Of a stretch of DNA of 64,000 bases, positions 63,342-64,000 are shown piece by piece. Below the pieces are notes generated by a model. It saw only the letters and a program-made list of their open reading frames with translations. It was not told the origin of the DNA and ran no database searches. Each line of letters opens with the position of its first letter. Position 1 is the first letter of the stretch. The stretch comes from Oleiagrimonas sp963747595 (GTDB taxonomy: Bacteria > Pseudomonadota > Gammaproteobacteria > Xanthomonadales > Rhodanobacteraceae). The translations under genes were made by a program, and so were the position numbers. The DNA lies in contig CAVVFO010000001.1 of the NCBI GenBank assembly GCA_963747595.1, forward strand, positions 434,001-498,000. Reading direction: 5' to 3'.

Positions 63342-63410
63342 ATATTCTGTGCCTGCACGTAGCAGGTCAGATCCATGGGCAGCACTTCAATACGGCGTGA
63401 GCACACACCA

Positions 63411-63890
63411 ATGGACTCGCTGGAAGACATTTCGTTTGCGTATCTCTTGCAGGATCTGACCCTGTTGCTGCGCAAGCATTTCGACCGTCGCGCCGCGCGC
63501 TATGAACTCACCCGTGCGCAATGGCGTGCATTACGCATGCTCAACAAGCGGCAGGGCATCAGCCAGGCAGAGCTGGCGCAACTGCTGGATATGGAGCCGA
63601 TTGCCGTGGGCCGGGTCATTGACCGTCTGCATGCGGCCGGGTTTGTCGAACGGCGTGCGCATCCCGGCGACCGGCGACGCTGGCAGCTGCATCTGACTGC
63701 GCGCGCAGAAGGCGTGATCGACGGCATGGAACAGATTGCGCGCAGCATCCGCCGCGACGCCACGCGTGGTCTCGAGCGCACGCAGCTGCTCGAGGCGCTG
63801 GGGGTCATCGAGCACATGAAGCGCAATCTGCAGGCGCTGGAGACCGATGCCCCCATGCCGGTGATCGAGCCGGAGCGCCCGGCCGGCTGA
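63411..63890 (+). CDS. MarR-family transcriptional regulator
   Basis: A 159-residue MarR regulator. The winged helix is visible: LTRAQWRALRMLNKRQGISQ, then AELAQLLDMEPIAVGRVIDRL (recognition helix), and the wing RAHPGDRRRWQLHLT. Flanking helices form the dimer interface. The effector is unknown. ATG 63411 preferred because the family core begins just after; ATG 63375 would add 12 residues. A palindrome CAGGGACCCTG lies upstream. The remaining 110 bp to the window end hold no gene. Confidence 0.88.
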   Translation: MDSLEDISFAYLLQDLTLLLRKHFDRRAARYELTRAQWRALRMLNKRQGISQAELAQLLDMEPIAVGRVIDRLHAAGFVERRAHPGDRRRWQLHLTARAEGVIDGMEQIARSIRRDATRGLERTQLLEALGVIEHMKRNLQALETDAPMPVIEPERPAG

Positions 63891-64000
63891 TGAATGCATC
63901 GGTCCATGTGGCCCATCCGGCGGGTGGCCGGGGCTGACAGGGGGCGGCTTGTGCGTGGGTGGTGGGCGATCCGAAGGCCTCACCGTCCCCGCTTCAGGAA

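Overview
The window is a high-GC, densely packed chromosomal segment of a gammaproteobacterium, most likely in or near the order Xanthomonadales (Rhodanobacteraceae/Xanthomonadaceae-like). This is inferred from gene content and order, not from a marker phylogeny. The pointers are zapA-6S RNA-fau opposite ygfB-pepP, PilZ plus DUF1631 next to hemW-rdgB-rph, gmk/rpoZ/spoT/ridA/recG, a type B L31 gene before gltA, and mrcA divergent from pilMNOPQ followed by a MoxR/Bat operon. Almost everything looks like core chromosome. No phage, plasmid, CRISPR array, complete insertion sequence or tRNA gene was seen.

Layout. 1-2.6 kb: end of glpD, then glpK (glycerol use). 2.8-4.8 kb (minus): ZapB-like gene, zapA, 6S RNA, fau, EVE-domain gene. 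4.9-9.5 kb (minus): one very large membrane sensor with a periplasmic beta-propeller, PAS, GGDEF and EAL domains. 9.6-14.1 kb (plus): ygfB, pepP, cytochrome bd-type oxidase cydAB. 14.3-21.3 kb (minus): rph, rdgB, hemW, DUF1631, PilZ and a prolidase. 21.4-26.3 kb (plus): yicC, gmk, mlaFEDCB. mlaA faces them across a perfect bidirectional terminator. 27.5-32.7 kb (plus): rpoZ, spoT, ridA, recG. 32.73-32.89 kb: a 161-bp MITE-like inverted-repeat element with a CTAA target duplication. 32.9-39.1 kb: hopanoid-decoration genes hpnI-J-K-L (minus) and hpnB (plus). 39.2-42.2 kb: nucleoside hydrolase, rpmE2, gltA. 42.4-47.0 kb: a CheB-CheR-PAS-histidine kinase fusion followed by two single-domain receivers. 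47.1-50.5 kb (minus): mrcA (PBP1A) and a conserved hypothetical. 50.8-56.0 kb: pilMNOPQ. 56.2-63.3 kb: moxR, DUF58, DUF4381, two VWA proteins, BatD. 63.4-63.9 kb: a MarR-family regulator.

Together the genes cover envelope building and maintenance (Mla lipid transport, hopanoid head-group modification, PBP1A, the type IV pilus secretin complex, the Bat stress operon), c-di-GMP and (p)ppGpp signalling, and central metabolism. The most unusual items are the MITE-like element at the recG/hpnL junction, a complete BHT-cyclitol-ether set (hpnI/J/K) in a gammaproteobacterial background, a Bat-type VWA protein whose metal-binding motif is degenerate, and the large sensor inserted into the normally compact zapA/ygfB neighbourhood. 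I did not find a clearly new defence or biosynthetic system.
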